From Arthrobacter echini (GTDB lineage: Bacteria > Actinomycetota > Actinomycetes > Actinomycetales > Micrococcaceae), in assembly GCF_008107445.1 (NCBI RefSeq), contig NZ_VSLD01000001.1:310001-374000 (forward strand): a DNA stretch of 64,000 bases, read 5' to 3'. Of this stretch, positions 36,731 to 45,190 are shown piece after piece (the stretch's first letter is position 1; every line of letters begins with the position of its first letter). The notes under the pieces were generated by a model. The model saw only the letters and a program-made list of their open reading frames with translations. It made no database searches and was not told where the DNA came from. The translations under genes were made by a program, and so were the position numbers.

Positions 36731-38926
36731 ATGGAATGCATGACCGCTGACGCCACCACACCCGAGCTCCTCGTGCCCCACCCTGCCCCGCGGGTGCCGA
36801 CCGAGCGCACCCATCACGGCGATACATTCGTGGATCACTACGACTGGATGCGGCAGAAGGACAGCCCCGACGTCGTCGAGTACCTGACGCGCGAGAACAG
36901 CTACACCGACGCCGTCACCGCGGGCCAGGAGCCGCTCCGGGAAGCCATCTTCAGCGAGATCAAGGACCGCACGCAGGAGACGGACCTGTCCGTCCCCGCC
37001 CGGAAGAGGGGTTGGTGGTACTACTCGCGCACCGAGGAGGGCCGGCAGTACGCGATCCAGTGCCGCGTCGCCGCCACGGACACCGGTGATCCCACGCGGG
37101 ACTGGACCCCGCCTGCGGTGGTTCCCGGCCAGGCGGTGCCGGGCGAGCAGATCATGCTCGACGGCAATGACCTCGCCGAGGGCAAGCCGTTCTTCTCCCT
37201 GGGAGGTCTGGCCGTGACCGAGGACGGCACCCTGCTGGCCTACAGCGAGGACAACGCCGGCGACGAACGCTTCACGCTGCGCATCAAGGATCTGGCCTCG
37301 GGTGAGCTCCTGCCGGACGAGGTCCCCGACATCTTCTACGGGGTGGCCTTCTCCCCCGACGGCTCACGCCTCTACTACACCGTGGTCGACGACTCGTGGC
37401 GCCCGTACCAGGTGAAGGCGCACGTGCTGGGAACCCCGGTGGCGGACGACGTCGTCGTGTACCAGGAGGACGACGTCGCCATGTGGACGGGCTTCGAGAT
37501 CTCGGCCGATCGGAGCCGGCTCCTGATCAGCATCGGCTGCTCGGAGTACAGCGAGTACCGCGTGCTGGACCTCGCCCGTCCCGACGCCGGACTGACCACC
37601 CTGATCTCCCGCGACGAACGCATCCTGTACGACGCCGAGCCCGTGACGATCGCGGGCGCACCCCACTACCTGCTGACCCACGACCGCGGGGCGAAGAACT
37701 CGATGGTGAGCCTCGTGGCCGCCGATCAGTTCGCCCGTCCCCTCGCGGACCAGGAGTGGACCACGGTGGTCCCGCACGACGACGCCGTGCGCGTCGACGG
37801 CCTGTCCCTCACCCGGAGCCACGTGGTGCTGTCGGTCCGCAGGGACACGATCGAGCGCGTACAGGTCCTCCCGCTCGCCGGCCTCGGCACGCCGGAGCAA
37901 TTCCTTCCGGCGGAACCGGACTTCGACGAGGAACTGTTCACGAGCAATCTCGCGAACGCCGAGTTCGACTCCCCGATCATCCGGCTGTCCTACGCGTCCT
38001 ACCTGACACCCCCGCGGGTGTACGACTACGTCCTCGAGGACGGCTCGCTGCACCTGCGCAAGGAGACCGAGGTGCTCGGCGGCTACGACAGCACCAGGTA
38101 TGTCGCCGAACGCCAGTGGGCGCCGGCGGCGGACGGGACGCTGATCCCGCTCTCGGTGGTGCGGCGCGCGGATCTTGTGCAGGACGGGTCGAACCCGGCG
38201 GTGATCTACGCCTACGGTAGCTACGAAGTCAGCATGGATCCCGGGTTCTCGATCGCCCGGCTGTCCCTGCTCGACCGCGGGATCATCTTCGTCACCGCCC
38301 ACATCCGTGGCGGCGGCGAGATGGGACGTACCTGGTACGAGCAGGGCAAGAAGCTCGCGAAGAAGAACACCTTCACCGATTTCGTGGACGCCACGACCTT
38401 CCTGGCCGCGTCGGGGTGGGTCGACGAGCACCGGATCGCCGCCATGGGAGGCTCTGCGGGGGGCCTGCTCATGGGCGCCGTCGCCAATCTGGCCCCCGAG
38501 AAGTACCGTGCCATCGTGGCGCAGGTCCCCTTCGTGGACGCCCTGACCACCATCCTGGATCCGGACCTGCCGCTATCCGCCCTCGAGTGGGAGGAATGGG
38601 GCAATCCCCTCACCGATCCGGAGGTGTACCGGTACATGAAGGAGTACACGCCCTACGAGAACGTGCGCCCCGTGGCGTACCCGCGCATCGCTGCCGTCAC
38701 GAGTTTCAACGACACACGAGTGCTGTACGTGGAGCCTGCCAAGTGGGTGGCCGAGCTGCGCCGGACGACGACGGGGCCCGAGCCGATCGTGCTGAAGACC
38801 GAGATGGACGGCGGACACGGCGGGGCCAGCGGCCGCTACTCCCGGTGGCGCGACGTCGCCTGGGACTACGCCTTCGCCGCGGACGCCGTCGGCGCCACCG
38901 CCAGGATGACGGACACCCCGCAGTGA
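36731..38926 (+). CDS. ptrB: Oligopeptidase B (S9A serine peptidase)
   Basis: This 731-residue cytoplasmic peptidase of the prolyl-oligopeptidase family cleaves short peptides after Arg or Lys. The N-terminal beta-propeller spans about residues 80-420. The catalytic domain has the nucleophile S575 in AMGGSAGGLLMGAV, the acid in TSFNDTRVLYVEPAKWVAEL and the histidine in MDGGHGGASGRYSRW. The N-terminal HGDTFVDHYDWMRQKDSPDV is standard for OpdB. Start ATG follows GAGGGAGGG; a second ATG three codons in is possible. It is coupled by a GTGA overlap to the thioesterase. Confidence 0.95.
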   Translation: MECMTADATTPELLVPHPAPRVPTERTHHGDTFVDHYDWMRQKDSPDVVEYLTRENSYTDAVTAGQEPLREAIFSEIKDRTQETDLSVPARKRGWWYYSRTEEGRQYAIQCRVAATDTGDPTRDWTPPAVVPGQAVPGEQIMLDGNDLAEGKPFFSLGGLAVTEDGTLLAYSEDNAGDERFTLRIKDLASGELLPDEVPDIFYGVAFSPDGSRLYYTVVDDSWRPYQVKAHVLGTPVADDVVVYQEDDVAMWTGFEISADRSRLLISIGCSEYSEYRVLDLARPDAGLTTLISRDERILYDAEPVTIAGAPHYLLTHDRGAKNSMVSLVAADQFARPLADQEWTTVVPHDDAVRVDGLSLTRSHVVLSVRRDTIERVQVLPLAGLGTPEQFLPAEPDFDEELFTSNLANAEFDSPIIRLSYASYLTPPRVYDYVLEDGSLHLRKETEVLGGYDSTRYVAERQWAPAADGTLIPLSVVRRADLVQDGSNPAVIYAYGSYEVSMDPGFSIARLSLLDRGIIFVTAHIRGGGEMGRTWYEQGKKLAKKNTFTDFVDATTFLAASGWVDEHRIAAMGGSAGGLLMGAVANLAPEKYRAIVAQVPFVDALTTILDPDLPLSALEWEEWGNPLTDPEVYRYMKEYTPYENVRPVAYPRIAAVTSFNDTRVLYVEPAKWVAELRRTTTGPEPIVLKTEMDGGHGGASGRYSRWRDVAWDYAFAADAVGATARMTDTPQ

Positions 38927-39360
38927 CGCAGCCGACGCCCGAGTACACCCCGTGGACCATCACACTCGGCGAACTGGACGAGAAGATGGGCGTGCGCATC
39001 CTCGAACAGTCCGTCGATCGCGTCGTGGCGACGATGCCCGTCGAGGGCAACCGGCAGTCCTTCGGCCTCCTCCACGGAGGCGCATCCCTGGCCGTCGGGG
39101 AAGCGGTGGGCTCCTGGGCCGCCGTGATCCACGCCTCCACGCTCGGGAAGACGGCGGTCGGGGTGGACGTCTCGGCCACCCACCACAAGGGGGCACGGGA
39201 GGGTCTGATCACGATCACCGCGACCCCCATCCATCTCGGGGGGACGGTGACCACCCACGAGGTGCTGCTCAGCAACGAGGCAGGTCAGCGCATCTGCACC
39301 TTGCGGATCACCAACGTGCTCCTCGATCGACCGATCCCGACGAGCCCGCCCACCGTCTGA
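38923..39360 (+). CDS. Hotdog-fold acyl-CoA thioesterase (MenI/PaaI-like)
   Basis: This 145-residue hotdog protein has MGVRILEQSVDRVVATMPVE and SFGLLHGGASLAVGEAVGSW, with the catalytic glutamate one turn after LHGGAS. That arrangement is shared with E. coli YdiI/MenI (1,4-dihydroxy-2-naphthoyl-CoA hydrolase) and Arthrobacter 4-hydroxybenzoyl-CoA thioesterase. The nearby menB, menE and menA genes lack an assigned thioesterase, so MenI is the favoured role. A PaaI-type role in the phenylacetate pathway is the alternative. The GTG start was fixed by the overlap with ptrB. Confidence 0.85.
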   Translation: MTQPTPEYTPWTITLGELDEKMGVRILEQSVDRVVATMPVEGNRQSFGLLHGGASLAVGEAVGSWAAVIHASTLGKTAVGVDVSATHHKGAREGLITITATPIHLGGTVTTHEVLLSNEAGQRICTLRITNVLLDRPIPTSPPTV

Positions 39361-39467
39361 CGCCCAAGGGGCGCCGCGTCCCGGACCGACCGGTCTCCCG
39401 GGCCGGAGCCGGGCCGGCCGGAGCCGGGGCGGGCGGAGCCGGGGCGGGCGGTCACGGCCCGTCGCGG

Positions 39468-40238
39468 TCAGTCGGCCCAGTCGGGATCCGTCAGTCTCGT
39501 CCGCAGGGTGCCGAGTTCCTCCTCGCTCAGACCGCCGGCGCGGAGCAGCTCAGCTGCATCCAGGGACGCGAGCAGCTCGAGCAGGTGTCCCTGGGCCTCC
39601 GCGAGCCAGGAGGCCAGTTCCTCGTCCGAGCGCGGAGTCTCGTGCGGGACCTCCTGGGCCCGGTAGCGGTTATTGATGGCGGTCACGGCCGCGGCATAAT
39701 CGGCGGCGATGGCGGAGTGCGGGATCCCGGCGGCACTCAGGAGCAGCGCCACCACGAGCCCGGTGCGGTCCCGCCCGGCGGCGCAGTGCACCACCACGCC
39801 GCCGCGACGGGCGGAGACGATCGCGCGGGCGATCGCGGCGAACTTCTCGGGCCAGCGGGTCAGATTCTCGCCGTAGTGCTCCGGGGTGTTCAGGTAGGGG
39901 CCGGTCAGGGCCATGAACTCGTCGTCGGACTGGTCCTCGGTGGGCAGATTGTGGATCTCGAACCGGTCCAGGGCCCCGGGTGGGACGGCCGGATCGCTCG
40001 ACCGCCGACCGAGTTCGAAGGGATTGCGCAGGTCGATGACGGTACGTACCCCCTCGGCCCAGGCCTGCTCCCAGCCTGCCTCGGTGACCCACTCGTGCCG
40101 GCCCATCCGGTAGAGCCGGCCGGGCTGCACGCCGCCGGTCCCGCCGAGATCCCTCGCGTTCACCGCGCCGTCCCACCGGATCGGAGCGGGAGTCTTCACG
40201 ACGTCGTCGACGGGCGGGGCTGCGGGTACGGCGTCCAT
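39468..40238 (-). CDS. Tyrosine-protein phosphatase family (Y_phosphatase3-like)
   Basis: This 256-residue protein carries the CX5R loop VHCAAGRDRTGLVVAL with nucleophile C152 and R158. The upstream NARDLGGTGGVQPGRLYRMG and VIDLRNPFEL segments are typical of actinobacterial tyrosine/serine phosphatases of the PtpB/IphP type. A downstream general acid region is less clear. It stands alone on the minus strand between the thioesterase and menB. The 107 bases after its stop are a GC-rich run with imperfect GGAGCCGGGGCGGGC repeats. Confidence 0.87.
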   Translation of the reverse strand: MDAVPAAPPVDDVVKTPAPIRWDGAVNARDLGGTGGVQPGRLYRMGRHEWVTEAGWEQAWAEGVRTVIDLRNPFELGRRSSDPAVPPGALDRFEIHNLPTEDQSDDEFMALTGPYLNTPEHYGENLTRWPEKFAAIARAIVSARRGGVVVHCAAGRDRTGLVVALLLSAAGIPHSAIAADYAAAVTAINNRYRAQEVPHETPRSDEELASWLAEAQGHLLELLASLDAAELLRAGGLSEEELGTLRTRLTDPDWAD

Positions 40239-40270
40239 GCCGGTAGCGTAGCAACGCCCACCGACGCCCC

Positions 40271-40310
40271 GGACAGGCCAGGACAGGCCAGGACAGGCCA
40301 GGCCAGGCCC
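40271..40310 (+). repeat. Short tandem repeat GGACAGGCCA
   Basis: Three exact ten-base copies are followed by a degenerate fourth (GGCCAGGCCC). They lie between the phosphatase start and menB, so copy-number slippage could alter promoter spacing for either gene. Confidence 0.85.
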
Positions 40311-40329
40311 GCGAGGCTAGACTCGACGG

Positions 40330-41283
40330 GTGACCCACGAGCTCCCCCGCACGGTATCCGATATCTTCGACCCCACCCGCTGGCGCGTGGTCACGGGATT
40401 CGAGGACCTCGCAGATCTGACCTATCACCGGCAGGTGGAACGCGACACCGCGGGCGCCGTCGTCCGTGACCTTCCCACCGTCCGCATCGCGTTCGACCGG
40501 CCCGAGGTGCGCAACGCCTTCCGCCCCGGCACCGTGGACGAGCTGTACCGGGCCCTGGACCATGCACGCATGACGCCCGACGTGGCCACCGTGCTCCTGA
40601 CCGGCAACGGCCCCAGCCCGCGCGACGGCGGGCACTCCTTCTGCTCCGGCGGCGACCAGCGCATCCGCGGCCGTGACGGCTACAGGTACGCAGAGGGCGA
40701 GACGACCGAGACGATCGATCCCGCCCGCGCCGGGCGCCTCCACATCCTCGAGGTGCAGCGACTCATCCGCACCATGCCCAAGGTGGTCATCGCCGTCGTC
40801 AACGGGTGGGCCGCCGGCGGCGGGCATAGCCTCCACGTGGTCGCGGACCTGACACTGGCCTCCGCCCAGCACGGCAGGTTCAAGCAGACGGATGCGAGCG
40901 TGGGCAGTTTCGACGCCGGGTACGGCTCGGCCCTGCTCGCACGGCAGATCGGCCAGAAGAAGGCGCGGGAGATCTTCTTCCTGGCCCGCGAATACTCCGC
41001 CCAGGACATGGTGGACCTGGGCGCGGTCAACGAGGCCGTCGATCACGCGGAGCTGGAGGCGACGGCTCTCGAGTACGCCGCGGACATCGCGGCCCAGAGT
41101 CCGCAGGCCATCAGGATGCTCAAGTTCGCCTTCAACCTCGCCGACGACGGCCTGGCAGGCCAGCAGGTCTTCGCGGGAGAGGCCACCAGGCTGGCCTACA
41201 TGACGGACGAGGCGGTGGAGGGCAAGGAGGCGTTTCTCGAGAAACGCGCTCCCGACTGGTCCTCGTTCCCCTACTACTTCTAG
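40330..41283 (+). CDS. menB: 1,4-dihydroxy-2-naphthoyl-CoA synthase (naphthoate synthase)
   Basis: This 317-residue crotonase-family enzyme cyclises o-succinylbenzoyl-CoA in menaquinone synthesis. MenB features are clear: FCSGGDQRIRGRDGY, NGWAAGGGHSLHVVADLTLA, TDASVGSFDAGYGSALLARQ and the conserved C-terminal KRAPDWSSFPYYF. The start is GTG. It is followed at seven bases by menE, and menA comes next, a conserved actinobacterial order. Confidence 0.96.
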   Translation: MTHELPRTVSDIFDPTRWRVVTGFEDLADLTYHRQVERDTAGAVVRDLPTVRIAFDRPEVRNAFRPGTVDELYRALDHARMTPDVATVLLTGNGPSPRDGGHSFCSGGDQRIRGRDGYRYAEGETTETIDPARAGRLHILEVQRLIRTMPKVVIAVVNGWAAGGGHSLHVVADLTLASAQHGRFKQTDASVGSFDAGYGSALLARQIGQKKAREIFFLAREYSAQDMVDLGAVNEAVDHAELEATALEYAADIAAQSPQAIRMLKFAFNLADDGLAGQQVFAGEATRLAYMTDEAVEGKEAFLEKRAPDWSSFPYYF

Positions 41284-41290
41284 GAGCCGC

Positions 41291-42418
41291 GTGGAACTCC
41301 TGCCCGTCCACACGCCCGCGGGGTTCGACTCCCTCGACCTCCTGGAGCCCCTCGCCGCGGCCCTCGCCGGTGAGGGGCCGGCCGTCGCCCCCCATGTGGT
41401 GCCGGGCCAGTCCTTCGGGTCGCTGCCGAACGACGACGTCGCGGCCGTGATCAGCACCTCGGGTTCAACGGGGGTCCCGAAGCAGACGATGCTCGGGGTG
41501 GACGCACTTGCCGCCTCCGCCATGGGCACGGCGTTCGCGCTGCAGGCCGAGGGCCAGTGGCTCCTCACGCTGCCCGTGCACTACGTCGCGGGGCTCCAGG
41601 TCCTGGTCCGCTCCCTCTTCGCCGGGACCCGGCCTGCCGTCGCGGACACCGGCGGCGGCTTCACGCCCGAGGCGTTCAACGCCGGGGCCGCCGAGCTGAC
41701 GGATCGGGTGCGTTTCACGTCCCTTGTCCCCACGCAGCTCCACCGGCTCCTGACCGACCCGACGCCGGAGACCCTCCGCCTCCTGCGCCGCTTCGACGCG
41801 ATCCTGCTCGGCGGCGCGGCGGCCGGCCCGGCACTCCGGTCCCTCGCGCGGAGCCATGACCTGAGGATCGTGGAGACCTACGGCATGAGCGAGACGTGCG
41901 GTGGCTGTGTCTACGACGGCACCCCGCTCGACGGTGTGGAGCTGGACTCCGTCGAGGGACGATTGCGGATCGGCGGGCCCGTCCTCGCCGAGGGTTATCT
42001 CGGTGACGCCTTGCTGAGCAAGGAGAAGTTCATGTTCACTTCGGGACGGCGCTGGTTCATCACGGACGACGCCGGCGAGAGCGCCCCCGACGGGACGGTC
42101 ACCGTGCACGGACGGCTCGACGACGTCATCGTCACGGGAGCCCTGAAGGTTTCCGCAGCCCGGGTGGGCGACGTGATCCAGGCCATCCCCGGTGTCGACC
42201 AGGTCATGGTGCTCGGTATCGACAGCCCGGAGTGGGGTTCCGCCGTCGCGGCCGCGGTCCTCGGCGACGTGGACAGCGGGACCATCCGTCAGGCCGTGCA
42301 CGTGGAGCTCGGCGCCCATGCGGTACCGAAGGCGATCCTGTCACTCGACGCGTTCCCCCTCCTCCCCGGCGGCAAACCCGACCGCCGCACCATCAGGGCC
42401 CTGCTCGAACGCGCCTAG
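41291..42418 (+). CDS. menE: o-Succinylbenzoate-CoA ligase
   Basis: This 375-residue adenylate-forming enzyme has the P-loop-like motif ISTSGSTGVPKQTML, the A5 motif ETYGMSETCGG and the hinge/A8 region (HGRLDDVIVTGALKVSA) with the C-terminal lysine in GGKPDRRTI. It is shorter at the N-terminus than the E. coli enzyme, as is usual in actinobacteria. It activates o-succinylbenzoate for MenB. GTG start, AGGAGCC upstream. Confidence 0.94.
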   Translation: MELLPVHTPAGFDSLDLLEPLAAALAGEGPAVAPHVVPGQSFGSLPNDDVAAVISTSGSTGVPKQTMLGVDALAASAMGTAFALQAEGQWLLTLPVHYVAGLQVLVRSLFAGTRPAVADTGGGFTPEAFNAGAAELTDRVRFTSLVPTQLHRLLTDPTPETLRLLRRFDAILLGGAAAGPALRSLARSHDLRIVETYGMSETCGGCVYDGTPLDGVELDSVEGRLRIGGPVLAEGYLGDALLSKEKFMFTSGRRWFITDDAGESAPDGTVTVHGRLDDVIVTGALKVSAARVGDVIQAIPGVDQVMVLGIDSPEWGSAVAAAVLGDVDSGTIRQAVHVELGAHAVPKAILSLDAFPLLPGGKPDRRTIRALLERA

Positions 42419-42464
42419 CGTGCGGGACCATACGACATCACCGATCCGACCAGAAGGACTGACT

Positions 42465-43349
42465 GTGGCTACTGCCGCGCAATGGCTCGAAGGAGCCCGC
42501 CCCCGCACGCTGCCGATGGCGTTCGCTCCAGTGATCATCGGCAGCGCCGCCGCCTTCGGACTCGGATCGTTCAAGCCGGTCAACGCGATCCTCGCCGCGA
42601 TCGTGTCGGTGCTGCTGCAGGTCGGCGTCAACTACGCGAACGACTACTCGGACGGCATCCGGGGCACGGACGACGAGCGGGTGGGGCCCCTGCGGCTGAC
42701 CGGTTCGGGGGCCGCACCTGCGCGGCAGGTGAAGCTGGCGGCGTTCGCGTGCTTCGGTCTGGCGATGCTCGCCGGGCTCGCCCTCGTGATCCTCGCCCAG
42801 ACCTGGGTGCTGCTCGTGGTCGGGGTCGGCTGCATCGCCGCCGCCTGGGGCTATACCGGTGGCAAGAATCCGTACGGCTACCGGGGACTCGGGGATGTCT
42901 TCGTGTTCGTCTTCTTCGGTCTCGTGGCCACGCTCGGCACCACGTACACGCAGGCCAACCAGCTCAGCGCCGCAGCCTGGATCGGCGCAGTGAGTACCGG
43001 GCTGATCGCCATGGCCCTGCTCATGGCCAACAACGTGCGCGACATCCCGACCGACAGTGTGGTGGGGAAGAGGACCCTCGCCGTCCGGCTCGGGGACACG
43101 GCCGCCCGCATCGCCTACGTGATGATGCTCGCCGTCGCGATCCTGCTGCCGCTGTTCCTCGCGGCCGACTACCCGTGGGTACTGCTGGTCCTGCTCCTGA
43201 TCGTTACGGGCGTCTCGCCCAGCCGGCGCATGCTCACCGGGACGGAGCGCGGAAGCCTGATCCCCGTCCTCAAGCAGACCGGGCTGATCAACCTCGCCTT
43301 CAGCATCCTGTTCGCCACCGGCGTCGTGCTGAGCCGCACTCCCGCATAG
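42465..43349 (+). CDS. menA: 1,4-dihydroxy-2-naphthoate polyprenyltransferase
   Basis: This 294-residue membrane prenyltransferase has the Asp-rich prenyl-diphosphate motif NYANDYSDGIRGTDDER and a second one, NNVRDIPTDSVVGKRTL. Eight or so hydrophobic helices follow the family pattern. It attaches the isoprenoid chain in menaquinone synthesis. The GTG start was chosen because the product then begins at ATAAQWLEGARPRTLP, the family N-terminus, and the preceding frame is a menE shadow. AGAAGGACT upstream is the likely ribosome-binding site. Confidence 0.95.
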   Translation: MATAAQWLEGARPRTLPMAFAPVIIGSAAAFGLGSFKPVNAILAAIVSVLLQVGVNYANDYSDGIRGTDDERVGPLRLTGSGAAPARQVKLAAFACFGLAMLAGLALVILAQTWVLLVVGVGCIAAAWGYTGGKNPYGYRGLGDVFVFVFFGLVATLGTTYTQANQLSAAAWIGAVSTGLIAMALLMANNVRDIPTDSVVGKRTLAVRLGDTAARIAYVMMLAVAILLPLFLAADYPWVLLVLLLIVTGVSPSRRMLTGTERGSLIPVLKQTGLINLAFSILFATGVVLSRTPA

Positions 43350-43374
43350 CTCACGACAGGATCGCAGGGCTTCA

Positions 43375-43680
43375 CTACACGGCCCCGTTGCGCGGCTTCC
43401 GGTCGGTGTTCACGGGAGTGTTCGGATCGAGGGCGTCCTCTGCAGCAGCATCATCGAGCTCGACGGCGGAGCGTACCGGAGGGGCGCCCGGGGTGAAGCG
43501 TCGCTGGAGCGTTGCCGCTGCGTCGTTGCGCAGATCGCGGGCGAAGAGATACGTCACGCACCAGGCGAGGATCGCCGCCACCACTGCGGACATGAGGAGT
43601 CCGAGACCCAGCTGCACCCCGATTACGTAGAACACGATGATCAGGACCAGGCGGAGGGCGGAGAATTTGAGGAAAGCCAC
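43375..43680 (-). CDS. Small membrane protein, DUF4229-like
   Basis: This 101-residue protein starts MAFLKFSALRLVLIIVFYVI, has two transmembrane segments, a short basic stretch (LFARDLRNDAAATLQRR) and an acidic Pro-rich tail. It matches the DUF4229 pattern of actinobacterial proteins commonly beside menA. Function unknown. Its start faces the PLDc_N gene across 30 bases. Confidence 0.8.
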   Translation of the reverse strand: MAFLKFSALRLVLIIVFYVIGVQLGLGLLMSAVVAAILAWCVTYLFARDLRNDAAATLQRRFTPGAPPVRSAVELDDAAAEDALDPNTPVNTDRKPRNGAV

Positions 43681-43710
43681 GGGGCAAGTTTACTCGCCTA
43701 CAATTGGAGG

Positions 43711-44109
43711 ATGCCTCGCCTCCTGCTCTTCGCCGCGATCCTGGGGGTCGCCGTCATCATTTATTCGCTGATCGACTGCGTGATGAGCTCGAAGCACGAG
43801 GTGCGGAGCATCTCGAAAACCGCATGGTTCCTGATCATCCTGCTCCTGCCCCTCATCGGCGCGGGGATGTGGTTCCTGTTCGGCCGGCCGCGCAGCGAAG
43901 GGCCCTCCGGCCCCCAGCGCCCGGCTCCACGCAAGCCCGTGGCGCCCGACGACGACCCGGCCTTCCTGCAGAATCTCGAGACGCAGCGGCGCCAGCAGAC
44001 CCGTGAACAGGAGCGGCGGCGCCGCGAGCAGGCCGATCGCGAGGCAAAGGCCCGCGACACCGGATCCGCTGACGAGAAGCTCGACGGCGAGGGCAGCGAC
44101 CAGTCGTAG
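43711..44109 (+). CDS. Phospholipase-D N-terminal (PLDc_N) domain membrane protein
   Basis: This 132-residue protein has two helices with the PLDc_N sequence IYSLIDCVMSSKHEVRSISK and LIILLLPLIGAGMWFLFGRP, followed by a long charged tail (REQERRRREQADREAKARD) that is probably a cytoplasmic helix. No phospholipase catalytic domain is present. It is a stable neighbour of menA and ccsB in related genomes. Function unknown. Confidence 0.85.
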   Translation: MPRLLLFAAILGVAVIIYSLIDCVMSSKHEVRSISKTAWFLIILLLPLIGAGMWFLFGRPRSEGPSGPQRPAPRKPVAPDDDPAFLQNLETQRRQQTREQERRRREQADREAKARDTGSADEKLDGEGSDQS

Positions 44110-44160
44110 TAGACGCTACCGGCGTTGTCCAGCACCGTCTCCCGCTGAGAGCTGTTTTCC

Positions 44161-44180
44161 GGCTCCACTAGCGTGGAGCC
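44161..44180. promoter_or_regulatory. Perfect inverted repeat before the IclR gene
   Basis: GGCTCCAC and GTGGAGCC flank TAGC, an eight-base-pair stem with a four-base loop. It lies 27 bases upstream of the IclR ATG and 52 bases after the PLDc_N stop. It could be an autoregulatory operator or the terminator of the upstream gene; TTTT precedes it, but no T-run follows on the plus strand. Confidence 0.5.
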
Positions 44181-44206
44181 CTGGGGCCAAACAATCAGGA
44201 GAAGCT

Positions 44207-45028
44207 ATGAGCAGTACAGCGAATGGGCGAAGCGAAGGTCCCCAGGGTGCCGCAGCGTCCCTGCTCAACGGGTTGCGGGTACTCGAGGCCTTCGGCGTGG
44301 ACGACACCACCCTCGGCGTCACCGACGTGTCGCAGCGTGTCGGACTGCACAAGAGCACGGTGTCACGGATCCTCTCCGGTCTGGCCGAGGCCGGGTACGT
44401 GCACCGGGATCCGACGACAGGACGTTACCGCCTTGGCCTAGGGGTAATCAGCCTGGCGGGTCCGCTGCTGGCCGAACTCGATGTGCGCCGCCTCGCCCAG
44501 GGCGAGCTGGAGCAGCTGACGAAACACACCAGGGAGACCAGCGCCCTGTCGGTGTGGAACGGCACTGAGGCTGTGGTGGTGGAGCAGATTCCCAGCCCCC
44601 AGTTCGTCAAGCACACCGCCTACATCGGCACGCGCTACGACCGGTATGAGAGCTCTTCCGTCAGACTCTTCCTGGCGCATCTCCCCTCGGGGGAGGTCGC
44701 CACGCTGCTCGATTCCGGGCAGATCTCCCGCGTACCGGGCGACGCACTGGACGGCGACGTGGAACCACACCTGGCCCAGGTCCACACCGACGGTTTCGCT
44801 ATCAACGACGGCTGCACCGACGCCCAGGAATTCGGCATCTCCGCACCCGTGTACGACTACGCGGGATCCCTCGTCGGATGCGTCACGCTCTCGGCCCCAC
44901 GAGCCCGGATCGGACAGTCGGACGTGCCCCGTCTGGTCTCGGAAGTTCGCCGCTGCGTCACCCGTATCAGTGATGGTTTCGGGGCACACCCGCGATCAGC
45001 CGTCGCCGGAATCCGTTCGCACGGCTGA
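44207..45028 (+). CDS. IclR-family transcriptional regulator, probable regulator of the creatinine/hydantoin genes
   Basis: This 273-residue regulator has an N-terminal winged helix (SLLNGLRVLEAFGVDD, GLHKSTVSRILSGLAEAGYV, TTGRYRLGLGVISL) and an IclR effector domain (SALSVWNGTEAVVVEQIPS, GCTDAQEFGISAPVYDYAGS). The ATG follows AGGAGAAGC. It is the first gene of the island and converges on the N-carbamoylsarcosine amidase gene. GTTGCT/AGCAAC sites in the amidase-hydantoinase divergent region are the natural candidates for its operators, by inference only. Confidence 0.9.
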   Translation: MSSTANGRSEGPQGAAASLLNGLRVLEAFGVDDTTLGVTDVSQRVGLHKSTVSRILSGLAEAGYVHRDPTTGRYRLGLGVISLAGPLLAELDVRRLAQGELEQLTKHTRETSALSVWNGTEAVVVEQIPSPQFVKHTAYIGTRYDRYESSSVRLFLAHLPSGEVATLLDSGQISRVPGDALDGDVEPHLAQVHTDGFAINDGCTDAQEFGISAPVYDYAGSLVGCVTLSAPRARIGQSDVPRLVSEVRRCVTRISDGFGAHPRSAVAGIRSHG

Positions 45029-45100
45029 CACCGCAAGCAGTTGATCGGGGCAGGGCCCAATCTCCGGAGAGCCGGGACGTCGGCGCCTAGCCCAGGCGCG

Positions 45101-45133
45101 ACAGTCCGGCACCCAGGGAGGGTGCCGGACTGT
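45101..45133. terminator. Bidirectional hairpin between IclR and N-carbamoylsarcosine amidase genes
   Basis: ACAGTCCGGCACCC pairs perfectly with GGGTGCCGGACTGT around the loop AGGGA, a fourteen-base-pair stem placed between two convergent stops. There is no strong T-run, as is common for actinobacterial terminators. Confidence 0.75.
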
Positions 45134-45190
45134 TGCGCCGCCGGGCCGAGCCGGTGATGCCGTGCCGCCGGCCCGCGACGGGCCGGTGAC

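Noticed and set aside
39360..39467. Possible regulatory repeat after the thioesterase gene
   Set aside because: The GGAGCCGGGGCGGGC copies are imperfect and low-complexity; GC-rich slippage explains them without a function.
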